Assembly: GCF_918698155.1 (NCBI RefSeq)
Contig: NZ_CAKKLX010000037.1
Location: 1 to 49,552 of the forward strand
Reading direction: 5' to 3'
DNA: 49,552 nt
Source: Roseomonas sp. CECT 9278
Lineage (GTDB): Bacteria; Pseudomonadota; Alphaproteobacteria; Acetobacterales; Acetobacteraceae
Position 1 is the stretch's first letter, and the number at the start of each line of letters is the position of its first letter. A model generated the notes under the pieces. That model had not been told where the DNA came from. It was given only the letters and a program-made list of their open reading frames with translations, and searched no databases. Of the stretch, positions 36,366 to 45,452 are shown in pieces. A program made the position numbers and the translations under genes.

Positions 36366-38564
36366 TCATGCCCTGTCCGGGGCGTCGCGGGAAACCGGTT
36401 CGAGATACAACGCACCGAGCGGCGGCAGGTCGATGCAGGCCGAGGCCGGCAGGCCGTGGCAGGGCTGGTCCGTCGCCGTCACCACACCGGCCGCGCCGGC
36501 ACCGCTGCCGCCGAGTTCGGTCGCATCGGTGTTGAGCAGCACGCGCCATTCGCCCGCTGCCGGCAGCCCGATCCGCCAGCCCGGCCGCGGCACCGGCGTG
36601 AAGTTGCACACCACCGCCACTGGCTTGCCGCCGGCACCATCGAAGCGCAGCCACGAGAACACCGAATGCGCCGCGTCGTCCGCGTCGATCCAGCGGAAAC
36701 CCTCGGGTTCGCAGTCGCGGGCGTGCAGCGCCGGATGGCCGCGATGCAACGCATTCAACCGCCGCACCAGGTCCTGCACGCCGCGATGCGGCGCGTGCGG
36801 CAGCAGCCACCAGTCGCATTCGCGTGTCTCGGACCATTCGCGCCAGGGGGCGAATTCCTGCCCCATGAACAGCAGCTTCTTGCCGGGATGGCCCCACATG
36901 AAGGCGTAGTAGCAGCGCAGCGTGGCGAAGCGTTGCCAGTCGTCGCCCGGCAGCCGGCCGAGCAGCGTGCCCTTGCCGTGCACCACCTCGTCATGGCTGA
37001 GCGGCAGGATGAAGGCCTCGTTCCACGCATACATCAGGCCGAAGGTGACCAGGTCGTGGTGGTGCGCGCGGTGGATGGGGTCGTGTGCCACGTAGCGCAG
37101 CGTGTCGTTCATCCAGCCCATGTTCCATTTGAACCGGAACCCGAGCCCCGCCGGCTGGGTGGTGGGCGCCGTCACGCCACCCCAGGCGGAGGCTTCCTCG
37201 GCGGCGGTGATGGCGCCGGGTGCGTCGCGCGCGATCACGTCGCTGGCCTGCTTCAGGAAGGCGACGGCGTCGCGGTTGACGTTGCTGCCGTCCTCGTTCG
37301 GCGCCCAGCCATCCGGCGCGCGATCGTAGTCCAGGTACAGCATGGCCGAGACGGCATCCACGCGCAGCCCGTCCGCATGGTAGCGCCCGAGCCAGAACAG
37401 CGCGTTGGCGGCAAGGAAGGCCGCGACTTCGCGCCGCCCGAAATCGAAGACCGCGGTGCCCCAGCCCGGCAGGAAGCCGCGCCGCGGGTCGGCATGTTCA
37501 TACAGCGGCCCGCCGTCGAACCGCGCGAGCCCCTGGGCATCGACCGGGAAATGCGCCGGCACCCAATCGAGCAGCACCCCGATTCCCGCCGCATGCGCAC
37601 GGTCGATGAAGCGCGCCAGCCCTTCCGGCGGCCCGTGCCGCGCGGTCACCGCATAGAGCCCGAGCGGCTGGTAGCCCCAGGAGGCATCGAGCGGATGCTC
37701 GCTGACCGGCATGAATTCCACATGCGTGAAGCCGAGGTCGGTCACGTAGGGGATCAGCGCATCCGCCAGCTCGTCCCAGGTGTAGAACCGCCCATCCGGA
37801 TGGCGACGCCAGGACCCGGCATGGACCTCGTAGATCGCCATCGGTTCGCGCCGCGCGTCCCGGTCGGCGCGCGCCGCCATCCACGCCTGGTCGGACCAGG
37901 CGAAGCGGTCGGTGCGCGCGACGATGGAGGCGCTGGCCGGCCGCAGTTCCGCCGCGAAGCCGACCGGGTCGGCCTTCAGCGGGCACAGCACGCCGTCACG
38001 GCCCAGGATCTCGTATTTGTAGCGCGCGCCCTCCGTCACGCCGGGCAGGAAGATCTCCCACAGGCCCGAATCGACGCGCTTGCGCAGCGGATGGCGCCGC
38101 CCGTCCCAGGCATTGAAATCACCGACCACCGAGACGCGAAGCGCCGCCGGCGCCCAGACCGCGAAGCGCACGCCCCGCGTGCCCTCATGCGTGCAGGGAT
38201 GCGCGCCGAGGCGATCGAAGAGCCGCGCATGTGTACCCTCGACCAGCAGATGGTCATCGAGCGGGCCGAGCGTGGGGCCGAAGGCATAGGGATCGTCGAA
38301 TTCCCATGTGGCGGCGCCGCGCGTCGCGCGCAGCCGGTAGGCGAAGGGCAGCGTGGCGCCCGCGATGAAGCCTTCGAAAAAGCCTGCGTCATCACGGCGT
38401 TCGAGCGACACGCCGGCGGCGCTCAGCCCCTCCGCGCCCGGCACGAAGGCGCGGAGCACGACGCCACCGGGCACCGCATGCGGGCCGAGCAGCGCGAAGG
38501 GATCGGCGTGGCGGGCGGCGAGGAGGTCGGCGATCGCGTCGGCTTCCGCCCGCCATCCGGTCAT
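36366..38564 (-). CDS. glgB: 1,4-alpha-glucan branching enzyme
   Basis: A 732-residue GH13 enzyme that introduces alpha-1,6 branches. It has an N-terminal extra domain (about 10-105) and a CBM48 ([29 protein letters not shown], about 125-155). The barrel has [31 protein letters not shown], nucleophile Asp in [15 protein letters not shown], acid Glu in AAEEASAW and Asp in [13 protein letters not shown]. Length and motifs are normal for glgB. The ATG at 38564 overlaps the glgP stop (ATGA). Confidence 0.97.
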   Translation of the reverse strand: MTGWRAEADAIADLLAARHADPFALLGPHAVPGGVVLRAFVPGAEGLSAAGVSLERRDDAGFFEGFIAGATLPFAYRLRATRGAATWEFDDPYAFGPTLGPLDDHLLVEGTHARLFDRLGAHPCTHEGTRGVRFAVWAPAALRVSVVGDFNAWDGRRHPLRKRVDSGLWEIFLPGVTEGARYKYEILGRDGVLCPLKADPVGFAAELRPASASIVARTDRFAWSDQAWMAARADRDARREPMAIYEVHAGSWRRHPDGRFYTWDELADALIPYVTDLGFTHVEFMPVSEHPLDASWGYQPLGLYAVTARHGPPEGLARFIDRAHAAGIGVLLDWVPAHFPVDAQGLARFDGGPLYEHADPRRGFLPGWGTAVFDFGRREVAAFLAANALFWLGRYHADGLRVDAVSAMLYLDYDRAPDGWAPNEDGSNVNRDAVAFLKQASDVIARDAPGAITAAEEASAWGGVTAPTTQPAGLGFRFKWNMGWMNDTLRYVAHDPIHRAHHHDLVTFGLMYAWNEAFILPLSHDEVVHGKGTLLGRLPGDDWQRFATLRCYYAFMWGHPGKKLLFMGQEFAPWREWSETRECDWWLLPHAPHRGVQDLVRRLNALHRGHPALHARDCEPEGFRWIDADDAAHSVFSWLRFDGAGGKPVAVVCNFTPVPRPGWRIGLPAAGEWRVLLNTDATELGGSGAGAAGVVTATDQPCHGLPASACIDLPPLGALYLEPVSRDAPDRA

Positions 38565-41014
38565 GTCGCCACCGGCACGCCCCAGATCTCGCTGGCGTAG
38601 TCCGCGATCGACCGGTCGGAGGAGAACCACCCCATCCCCGCCGTGTTCAACACCGCGGTGCGCCGCCAGGCATCCTGGTCGCGATACAGCGTCGCCGCCC
38701 GTTGCTGCGCGGCGCAATAGGCATCGAAATCGGCGGCCACCATGAACCAGTCCTCGGCGCGCAGCGATGCCACAAGCTCGGCATAGCGGCCGTGATCGTC
38801 GGGCGAGAAGACGCCGCCGCCGATCGCCGCCAGCACTTCGGCCAGCGTGTCGGAGGCGGCCTCGGCCTGCGCGCCGCGCCAGCCGGCGTCGCGCCGCTGC
38901 GTCACTTCCTCGGCCGACAGGCCGAACAGGAACATGTTCTGCGCGCCGATATGCTCCGCCATCTCGACCGTCGCGCCGTCCAGCGTGCCGATGGTCAGCG
39001 CGCCGTTCAGCGCCAGCTTCATGTTGCCGGTGCCCGACGCCTCCATGCCGGCGGTCGAGATCTGCTCGGACAGGTCGGCCGCCGGCACGATCACCTCGGC
39101 GGCGGAGACGTTGTAGTTCGGCAGGAAGGCCACCTTCAGCAGGCCGCGCACCGAGGGGTCGCGGTTGATCACGCGCGCCACGTCGCAGGCCAGCTTGATG
39201 ATCAGCTTGGCGCGGTGGTAGCCCGGCGCGGCCTTGCCGGCGAAGACCTTCACCACCGGCGTCCAGTCGCGCATCGGCTGCGCGCGCATCGATTCGTACA
39301 GCGCCACCGTCTGCAGGATGTTCAGCAGCTGCCGCTTGTATTCGTGGATGCGCTTGATCTGGACATCGAACAGCGCGGCCGGGTCGACACGCACGCCGGC
39401 CTGTTCGCGCAACAGCGTCGCCAACGCCTCCTTGTTGGCGCGCTTCACCGCCGCGAAGCGGCCCTGGAAGGCGCCATCGCCCGCGAGGTCGCGCAGTTGC
39501 GCCAGCAGGTCCGGGGCATCGAGCACCCGCGGGCCCAGCGCATCGACCAGCAGGTCGGTCAGCCCCGGATTGCACTGCATCAGCCAGCGGCGGAAGGAGA
39601 TGCCGTTGGTCTTGTTGACGATGCGGTCGGGATACAGCGCGTTGAAGTCGCGGAACACCGTCTGACGCATCAACCCGGTATGCAGCGCCGAGACACCATT
39701 CACCTTGTGCGACCCCACGAAGGCCAGGTTGCCCATGCGCACGCGCCGGCCGTGATCCTCCCCGATCAGCGACACCGAGGCGAGCAGCCGGTCGTCGCCC
39801 GGATGCGCCGCGCGCACCGCATCCAGATGCGCGGCGTTGATGCGATAGATGATCTGCATGTGCCGCGGCAGCAGCCGTTCCATCAGCGGCACCGGCCAGG
39901 ATTCCAGCGCCTCGGGCAGCAGGGTGTGGTTGGTGTAGGATATCGCGCCGCGGGTGATCGCCCAGGCTTCCGCCCATTCGACACCGTGCTCGTCGACCAG
40001 CAGGCGCATCAACTCGGCCACGGCGATGGCAGGATGCGTGTCGTTCAACTGGATCGACACGCGCTCGGCGAGCGTCGCGACGCTGCCGGCCTGGCGGATC
40101 TGCCGACGCACCAGGTCCTGCAGCGCGGCCGAGGTGAAGAAGTACTCCTGCCGCAGCCGCAATTCCTGCCCCGCCGGGCTGTCATCCGACGGGTAGAGCA
40201 CCTTCGAGATCGATTCCGCGCGCACCTGCTCGGCCAGCGCGCCATGGTGGTCGCCGCGGTTGAAGGCATCGAGGCGCAGCGGGTCGGGGGCACGCGCCCG
40301 CCACAACCGCAGCAGGTTCACATGCCGCCCGCGCCAGCCGACCACCGGCGTGTCATAGGCCACCGCATCGACCCATTCGCCGGGGCTCCAACGCAGGCGC
40401 TCATGGCCGTCGGGCAGCGCCTCGGCGGTCACCTCGCCGCCGAAGCCGATGCGGTGACGGATCTCGGGGCGCGCGAATTCCCAGGGGTTGCCGAAGGACA
40501 GCCAGTCCTCGGGGAATTCCTGCTGCCAGCCGTCGCGCAGGATCTGCCGGAACAGCCCGTGATCGTAGCGGATGCCGTAGCCGAAGGCGGGGATGGCGAG
40601 GGACGACATGCTCTCGAGGAAGCAGGCCGCCAGCCGCCCGAGCCCGCCATTGCCCAGCGCCGCATCCGGTTCCGCGAGCCGTGCCTGGTCGATGGTGACG
40701 CCGAGCTCCGCCAGCGCGCTGCGCAGTTCCCCGGCCAGGCCGAGATTGCCGACATTCTCCCGCAGCAGCCGCCCGATCAGGAATTCGAGCGAGAGGTAGT
40801 AGACATGCTTGCCTTCCTTGCCGCGGCTCTCCTGCATCTGCACCAGGAAACGCTCGACCACCTGGTCGCGCACCGCGAGCGCGGTCGCCATGAACCAGTC
40901 GCGGTCGCGCGCCTCCGCCGGCGGCTTGCCGAGCGTGTAGGTCAGCTTGCGCAGGATGAGGTCGCGCAGCGCCAGGGTCGGATGGGCGGCGGGAAGGCTG
41001 GCGGTGGTGTTCAG
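38561..41014 (-). CDS. glgP: Glycogen/starch/alpha-glucan phosphorylase
   Basis: Releases glucose-1-phosphate from glycogen chain ends with pyridoxal phosphate. The 817 residues carry HVYYLSLEFLIGRLLRENVGN, LAACFLESMSSLAIPAFGYG, QLNDTHPAIAVAELMRLL, KTNGISFRRWL, IKRIHEYKRQLLN and the PLP-lysine box EASGTGNMKLALNGALTIGTLDG (split near 650-675). No ATG/GTG/TTG fits. Homology starts at N-T-T-A-S-L-P-A-A-H-P-T, preceded by CTG at 41014, which has GGAGAG seven bases upstream, so CTG is the proposed start. It is the first gene of a five-gene operon. Confidence 0.93.
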   Translation of the reverse strand: MNTTASLPAAHPTLALRDLILRKLTYTLGKPPAEARDRDWFMATALAVRDQVVERFLVQMQESRGKEGKHVYYLSLEFLIGRLLRENVGNLGLAGELRSALAELGVTIDQARLAEPDAALGNGGLGRLAACFLESMSSLAIPAFGYGIRYDHGLFRQILRDGWQQEFPEDWLSFGNPWEFARPEIRHRIGFGGEVTAEALPDGHERLRWSPGEWVDAVAYDTPVVGWRGRHVNLLRLWRARAPDPLRLDAFNRGDHHGALAEQVRAESISKVLYPSDDSPAGQELRLRQEYFFTSAALQDLVRRQIRQAGSVATLAERVSIQLNDTHPAIAVAELMRLLVDEHGVEWAEAWAITRGAISYTNHTLLPEALESWPVPLMERLLPRHMQIIYRINAAHLDAVRAAHPGDDRLLASVSLIGEDHGRRVRMGNLAFVGSHKVNGVSALHTGLMRQTVFRDFNALYPDRIVNKTNGISFRRWLMQCNPGLTDLLVDALGPRVLDAPDLLAQLRDLAGDGAFQGRFAAVKRANKEALATLLREQAGVRVDPAALFDVQIKRIHEYKRQLLNILQTVALYESMRAQPMRDWTPVVKVFAGKAAPGYHRAKLIIKLACDVARVINRDPSVRGLLKVAFLPNYNVSAAEVIVPAADLSEQISTAGMEASGTGNMKLALNGALTIGTLDGATVEMAEHIGAQNMFLFGLSAEEVTQRRDAGWRGAQAEAASDTLAEVLAAIGGGVFSPDDHGRYAELVASLRAEDWFMVAADFDAYCAAQQRAATLYRDQDAWRRTAVLNTAGMGWFSSDRSIADYASEIWGVPVAT

Positions 41015-41267
41015 GGGAGGCTCTCCGGGGGAACGGCAGGGAACGGCCGAGCCTACCAGAGGCGCAGCGCCGTCCAAAGCACATGCAGCATCGTGCCCAG
41101 CAGGATCACGGCACGGTAAACATCGCGTGCATGGCGCGCGCCGCGGCTGCGTTGACACTCCCTGCCGCGCGCGCCACCACTGGCGGCGCGCTCGCGCCTG
41201 AATGCGGCGCCGGACCTTTGCGACCCGGGACAGCGATGCAGCTTCTCCATCAGACCGCGCCACGCCC
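41015..41267. promoter_or_regulatory. Divergent promoter region of glg operon and CoA operon
   Basis: 253 bases separate glgP (minus) from the crotonase gene (plus). A TTGACA hexamer sits at 41152-41157 on the plus strand, but no good minus-10 box follows at 17 bases. No gene is seen. Promoters for both operons are expected here. Confidence 0.35.
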
Positions 41268-41909
41268 ATGATCCGCATCGAGGCGTGCGAAGGCGGCGTC
41301 CGCCTGCTCCGGCTCGACCGGCCGCAGAAGCGCAACGCGATGGATGGCGCGATGGTGGCGGCGTTGCTGGCCGCGCTGCGCGATGCCGGCGCGGACCCCA
41401 GCGTGGCCGCGGTCGTGCTGGCGGGCGCGCAGGGCAGCTTCTCCGCGGGCGCCGACCTTGCGGAGATGAAGCAGCTCGCGGCCGACCCTGCCGCACGCCA
41501 GGCGCGGTCGGCGCTGACCGTTGCGCTGATGGACGCGCCGGCACAACTGCCCAAGCCCGTCGTCGCGGCGGTGCAGGGGGCGGCGATGGGTGCCGGCGCT
41601 TCGCTGGCCTTGGCCTGCGATGCCGTGGCGATGGCCGAGGATGCGCGCCTCGCCTGGCCGGAGGCGAAGCACGCCATGTTGCCGCGCCTCGTGGCGCCCG
41701 TGCTGCTGCGCCACCTTGGTCCCAAGGCATCCTTCGACCTGCTCGCCACCGGGCGTGCCGTGGGCGCGGCGGAGGCGCTCGCGCTCGGCCTCGCCACCCG
41801 CATCGTGCCGGCGGCGCTGGTCGAGGCCGAGGCCCGCGCGATGGCCGCGGCCGCCGCGCTGCTGCGGCCCGACGACATGGCCGAGCTCAAGCGCATGGTG
41901 CATGCATGA
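41268..41909 (+). CDS. Enoyl-CoA hydratase/isomerase family protein, short form
   Basis: The 213-residue crotonase starts MIRIEACEGGVRLLRLDRPQK. It has both oxyanion-hole segments (AGAQGSFSAGADLAEM and AVQGAAMGAGASLALACDAV) and the following AWPEAKHAMLPRLVAPVLLRHLG helix. Typical crotonases are about 255-260 residues. This one ends at RPDDMAELKRMVHA and lacks most of the C-terminal trimerisation helices. The end overlaps the CoA-transferase start by four bases (ATGA), so the short C-terminus is not an assembly break. Substrate unknown. Confidence 0.88.
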   Translation: MIRIEACEGGVRLLRLDRPQKRNAMDGAMVAALLAALRDAGADPSVAAVVLAGAQGSFSAGADLAEMKQLAADPAARQARSALTVALMDAPAQLPKPVVAAVQGAAMGAGASLALACDAVAMAEDARLAWPEAKHAMLPRLVAPVLLRHLGPKASFDLLATGRAVGAAEALALGLATRIVPAALVEAEARAMAAAAALLRPDDMAELKRMVHA

Positions 41910-43102
41910 AGCCGCTCGAAGGCATCCGCATCCTCGACCTGTCGCGCGTGCTGGCCTGTCCCTTCGCGTCGATGATCCTGGCCGAGCTCGGTGCCGAGGT
42001 GACCAAGGTCGAGCAACCCGGCAGCGGCGATGAGACGCGCAGCTTCGAACCCTTCGCCGAAGGGCCGGGCGGGTCGGTCAGCGGCTACTTCATGTCGTGC
42101 AACCGGTCGAAGCGGTCGGTCACGGTGAACCTGCGTCATGCCGAGGGCCAGGCCATCATCCGCGGCCTGGCCGCGCAGGCCGATGTGCTGCTGGAGAACT
42201 TCCCCGTCGGCACGCTGAAGCGCCGCGGCCTCGACTGGCCGTCGCTGCAGGGGGTCAATCCGCGGCTGGTGTACCTGTCCTGCACCGGCTTCGGGCAGAC
42301 CGGTCCCTATGCGAAGCGCAAGGGCTACGACACCGTCTTCCAGGCGATGGGCGGGCTGATGAGCCTGACCGGCGAACGCGGCGGCGGCCCTGTGAAGCCG
42401 GGGCTGCCGGTGGCGGACCTGACCTCCGGCCTGTGGGTCGCGATCGCGGTGCTGACGGCGCTGCGCGGGCGCGACGCGACCGGGCAGGGGGGCTTCGTCG
42501 ACTTCTCCATGCTGGATGGCCAGGTCAGCCTGCTGACCATCGCCGCCGCGCGCTGGTTCGCGCTGGCCGAGGTGCCGCCGCGCCTGGGCACCGAGCACCC
42601 CGGCCGCGTGCCGACCGCGAGCTTCCGCTGCCGTGACGGCCGCTTCCTGCACATCACCTGTTCCGACCAGCATTGGGCGCCGCTGTGCCGCGCGCTGCAG
42701 CTCGATGCGCTGGGCGCCGATGCCGGCCTCGCCGCCAATGCCGGGCGCGTCGCGCGCCGGGCCGAGGTGATGGACGCGCTCACCGCCGCCATGGCCACGC
42801 TGACGCGCGCCGAGGCGGTGGCGGCGCTGGATGCGCAGGACGTGCCGAACGGCCCGGTCCTGGCGCTCGATGAGGTGCTGGCCGACGAGCATGTCGCGGC
42901 GCGCGGCATGGTCGCGCGCGTCGCGCACCCGGTGCTGGGCGACTTCCCCGCCCTGCCGGTGCCGCTGCGCTTCGACGGCTGGGACCAACCGGTGGCGGGC
43001 CGCCCGCCGCTGCTCGGCGAACACACGGACGAGATCCTGCGCGACCGGCTCGGCTACGACGCCGCGCGCATCGCGTCCTTGCGGGAGGCAGGCGCGATAT
43101 GA
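41906..43102 (+). CDS. Class III (CaiB/BaiF family) CoA-transferase
   Basis: The 398-residue protein opens MKPLEGIRILDLSRVLACPF and continues with MILAELGAEVTKVEQPGSGDETR and NRSKRSVTVNLRHAEGQ. The catalytic aspartate is in LPVADLTSGLWVAIAVL, and the C-terminal part has HPGRVPTASFRCRDGRFLHITCSD. The enzyme moves CoA between carboxylic acids through an aspartyl-CoA anhydride. It sits between two crotonases and an acyl-CoA ligase, with overlaps at both ends, an arrangement like the carnitine cai genes. The acid handled is not known. Confidence 0.95.
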   Translation: MKPLEGIRILDLSRVLACPFASMILAELGAEVTKVEQPGSGDETRSFEPFAEGPGGSVSGYFMSCNRSKRSVTVNLRHAEGQAIIRGLAAQADVLLENFPVGTLKRRGLDWPSLQGVNPRLVYLSCTGFGQTGPYAKRKGYDTVFQAMGGLMSLTGERGGGPVKPGLPVADLTSGLWVAIAVLTALRGRDATGQGGFVDFSMLDGQVSLLTIAAARWFALAEVPPRLGTEHPGRVPTASFRCRDGRFLHITCSDQHWAPLCRALQLDALGADAGLAANAGRVARRAEVMDALTAAMATLTRAEAVAALDAQDVPNGPVLALDEVLADEHVAARGMVARVAHPVLGDFPALPVPLRFDGWDQPVAGRPPLLGEHTDEILRDRLGYDAARIASLREAGAI

Positions 43103-43842
43103 CCGAAGCGGCGCTCTACGCCATCGCCGATGACGGCGTGGCGACGCTCACGCTCAACCGGCCGGAGGCGCGCAACGCGCTCAACACCGCGCTGTGCGAG
43201 ACGCTGCTGGGCGCCACGCGCCGTGCGGTGGCCGATGGCGCGAAGCTGCTGCTGATCCGCGCCCGCGGCCCGGTCTTCTGCGCCGGCGCCGACCTCAAGG
43301 AACGCCAGGGCATGGGCGACGACGCGATCCGCGCGCGGCGCCTCAAGGCCTTCGCCGCCTATGACGCCATCGAGCGCCTGCCGATGCCGGTGGTTGCCGT
43401 GGTCGAAGGCCCGGCGGTGGGGTCGGGCGTCGAGATCGCCGCCGCTGCCGATTTCATCATCGCGACGCCCGCCGCGAGCTTCCGCACGCCCGAGGCGCTG
43501 TGGGGCACGGTCGGCGCCACGCAGCGCCTGCCGCGCGTGCTGGGCAAGCGGCTCGCGAAGGACATGATGTTCACCGGGCGCACGCTGACGGCGGATGACG
43601 CGCTGGCGGCCGGGCTGGTCTCGCGCATCGTCGTGCCCGAGGCGCTGGAAGGCGCCGTTGCCGCCATCGCCGCCACCATCGCGAAGGCGCCGCCCGCCGC
43701 GCTGGCGCTGGCCAAGCGGTGCATCGACGAAGGGCTGGAACGCGACCCGCGCGGCGCGCTCGCGACCGAACTCATGGCGATCGAGGAAAGCCTGGCCGCC
43801 GCCGAATGGCGCCGCGCCATGGCCGGCTTCGGGGACCGCTGA
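43099..43842 (+). CDS. Enoyl-CoA hydratase/isomerase family protein
   Basis: A full-length (247-residue) crotonase: VATLTLNRPEARNALNTAL, ARGPVFCAGADLKERQG (first oxyanion peptide), VAVVEGPAVGSGVEIAAAAD (second) and TPEALWGTVGATQRLPRVLG, in which the glutamate of PEAL is a possible acid/base. The C-terminal helices (ALALAKRCIDEGLERDPRGAL) are complete, unlike the first crotonase of the operon. It starts with an ATGA overlap on the CoA-transferase stop and its own stop overlaps the ligase ATG (TGATG). Confidence 0.94.
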   Translation: MTEAALYAIADDGVATLTLNRPEARNALNTALCETLLGATRRAVADGAKLLLIRARGPVFCAGADLKERQGMGDDAIRARRLKAFAAYDAIERLPMPVVAVVEGPAVGSGVEIAAAADFIIATPAASFRTPEALWGTVGATQRLPRVLGKRLAKDMMFTGRTLTADDALAAGLVSRIVVPEALEGAVAAIAATIAKAPPAALALAKRCIDEGLERDPRGALATELMAIEESLAAAEWRRAMAGFGDR

Positions 43843-45449
43843 TGGACATCGCGCGCCTCTGCCCCCTGACCACCGAGGACGCGCTGCAGCGCGCCGTGGC
43901 CTTGGCGCCGGATGTGGAGGCGATCGTCTCGCCCGAGGGCCGCGTGACCTTCGCCGAACTGGCCGACCGGGTCGCGCGCATCCGCGCCGCGCTGGTCGCG
44001 GCCGGCGTGGCGCGCGGCGACCATGTCGGCATCTGCCTGGGCAACGGCCCCCGCTGGGTGGCGTTGTTCCTCGCCATCGGGTCGATCGGCGCTGTCGCGG
44101 TGCCGGTCAACACGCGCTTCAAGGCGGATGAACTCGCCTATGGGCTGCGCCAGTCGCGCGTGCGGCTGCTGTTCCTGGGCGCGCGCGTGCTGAAGGTGGA
44201 TTTCCTGGCGATGCTGCGCGGCATCTGCCCGGGCATCGATGCCGCGCTGCCCGATCCCGCGCTGCCCGACCTCGCGCAGGTCGTGGTGCTGGATGATGCC
44301 GCCCCGCCGGCTGGCACCACCGCCTGGGACGCCTTCCTCACGGCCGGCACGCAGGCCGCCCCGGCCACCTGCACGCCCGATGACGCGCTGCTGATCCAGT
44401 ACACCTCCGGCACCACATCCTTCCCCAAGGGGGTGATGCTGGCGCATCGCAGCATGTGCGCGAATGGCTTCGTCTCCGGCGGGCGGATGGGGCTGCGGAT
44501 CGCCGACCGCTTCCACAGCGCGCGGCCCTTCTTCCATGTCGCGGGCACCACGCTGTCCATCCTGTCCTGCCTGCAGCACGCGACCACGCTGGTCACCATG
44601 GACCGCTTCGAACCGGGCGAGGCGCTGCGCCTGATGGAAGCGGAACGCTGCACGCATTTCTCCGGCAACGACACCATGGCGCTGATGCTGCTGAACCACC
44701 CGGACCGCGCGCAGCGGCGGCTGGCGCTGCGCGGCGCCTGGGCGGCGGCGTCGCCGGCCATCGTGCGGCGCATCATCGACGAACTCGGCGCGCGCGACTG
44801 CGTGGTCGGCTACGGGCTGTCGGAGGCCTCGCCCAATGTCGCGCAGTCCTGCTGGTGGGAAGCCGAGGAGGTGCGCGTATCGGCCCGCATGCGCCCGCAG
44901 CCGGGCATCGACATCCGCATCCGCGACATCGCCACCGGCCGCGACTGCGCGCCGGGCGAAGCCGGCGAGATCCTGGTGCGCGGCTGGTCCGTGATGAAGG
45001 GCTATTTCGACAAGCCGGCGGAGACCGCCGCCGCGCTCGACCCCAATGGCTGGCTGTCCACCGGCGACATCGGCCGGCTCGGTGCCGATGGCCGCCTGGA
45101 ATTCACCGGCCGTGCCAAGGAGATCATCCGCGTCGGCGGCGAGAACGTGGCACCGAGCGAGGTCGAGGACATCCTCCATCGCCACCCCGCCATCCGCCAG
45201 GCCGTGGTGGTCGGCGTGCCCGATCCGCGGCTGATGGAAGTGCCCTGCGCCTTCGTGATCCTGAACGATGGCGTGACCGCGACCGACGCCGAACTCCTGG
45301 CCTGGGCGCGCGACCGCATGGCCGGCTTCAAGCTGCCGCGCCACCTGGTCCTGGTGGATGGCTTCGAGGCGATCGGCATGACGGCCAGCGCGAAGGTCCA
45401 GCGCAAGCCGCTCGCCGCCCATGCGGCAAAGCTGCTGGGGCTCGGCTGA
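43842..45449 (+). CDS. Acyl-CoA synthetase (AMP-binding, ANL superfamily)
   Basis: The 535-residue ligase activates a carboxylic acid with ATP and CoA. The P-loop is LIQYTSGTTSFPKGVMLAHRS (split, about 178-198), A5-like motif VVGYGLSEASPNVAQSCWW, A7/A8 motifs WLSTGDIGRLGADGRLEFTGRAKEIIRVGGENVAPSEVE (split, about 403-441) and the C-terminal catalytic lysine region MTASAKVQRKPL. The length is normal. It is the last gene of the four-gene CoA operon, transcribed toward a convergent Bug receptor. Confidence 0.95.
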   Translation: MDIARLCPLTTEDALQRAVALAPDVEAIVSPEGRVTFAELADRVARIRAALVAAGVARGDHVGICLGNGPRWVALFLAIGSIGAVAVPVNTRFKADELAYGLRQSRVRLLFLGARVLKVDFLAMLRGICPGIDAALPDPALPDLAQVVVLDDAAPPAGTTAWDAFLTAGTQAAPATCTPDDALLIQYTSGTTSFPKGVMLAHRSMCANGFVSGGRMGLRIADRFHSARPFFHVAGTTLSILSCLQHATTLVTMDRFEPGEALRLMEAERCTHFSGNDTMALMLLNHPDRAQRRLALRGAWAAASPAIVRRIIDELGARDCVVGYGLSEASPNVAQSCWWEAEEVRVSARMRPQPGIDIRIRDIATGRDCAPGEAGEILVRGWSVMKGYFDKPAETAAALDPNGWLSTGDIGRLGADGRLEFTGRAKEIIRVGGENVAPSEVEDILHRHPAIRQAVVVGVPDPRLMEVPCAFVILNDGVTATDAELLAWARDRMAGFKLPRHLVLVDGFEAIGMTASAKVQRKPLAAHAAKLLGLG

Positions 45450-45452
45450 ACG

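Noticed and set aside
38702..41119. Long plus-strand open frame opposite glgP, and similar ones opposite glgB and glgX-malQ
   Set aside because: Shadow frames with His/Arg/Gln-rich low-information sequence; the minus strand encodes complete enzymes.
41053..43024. Minus-strand extension of the glgP frame through the CoA operon
   Set aside because: Homology to phosphorylase begins at 41014; the upstream part is the shadow of the CoA-transferase and crotonase genes.
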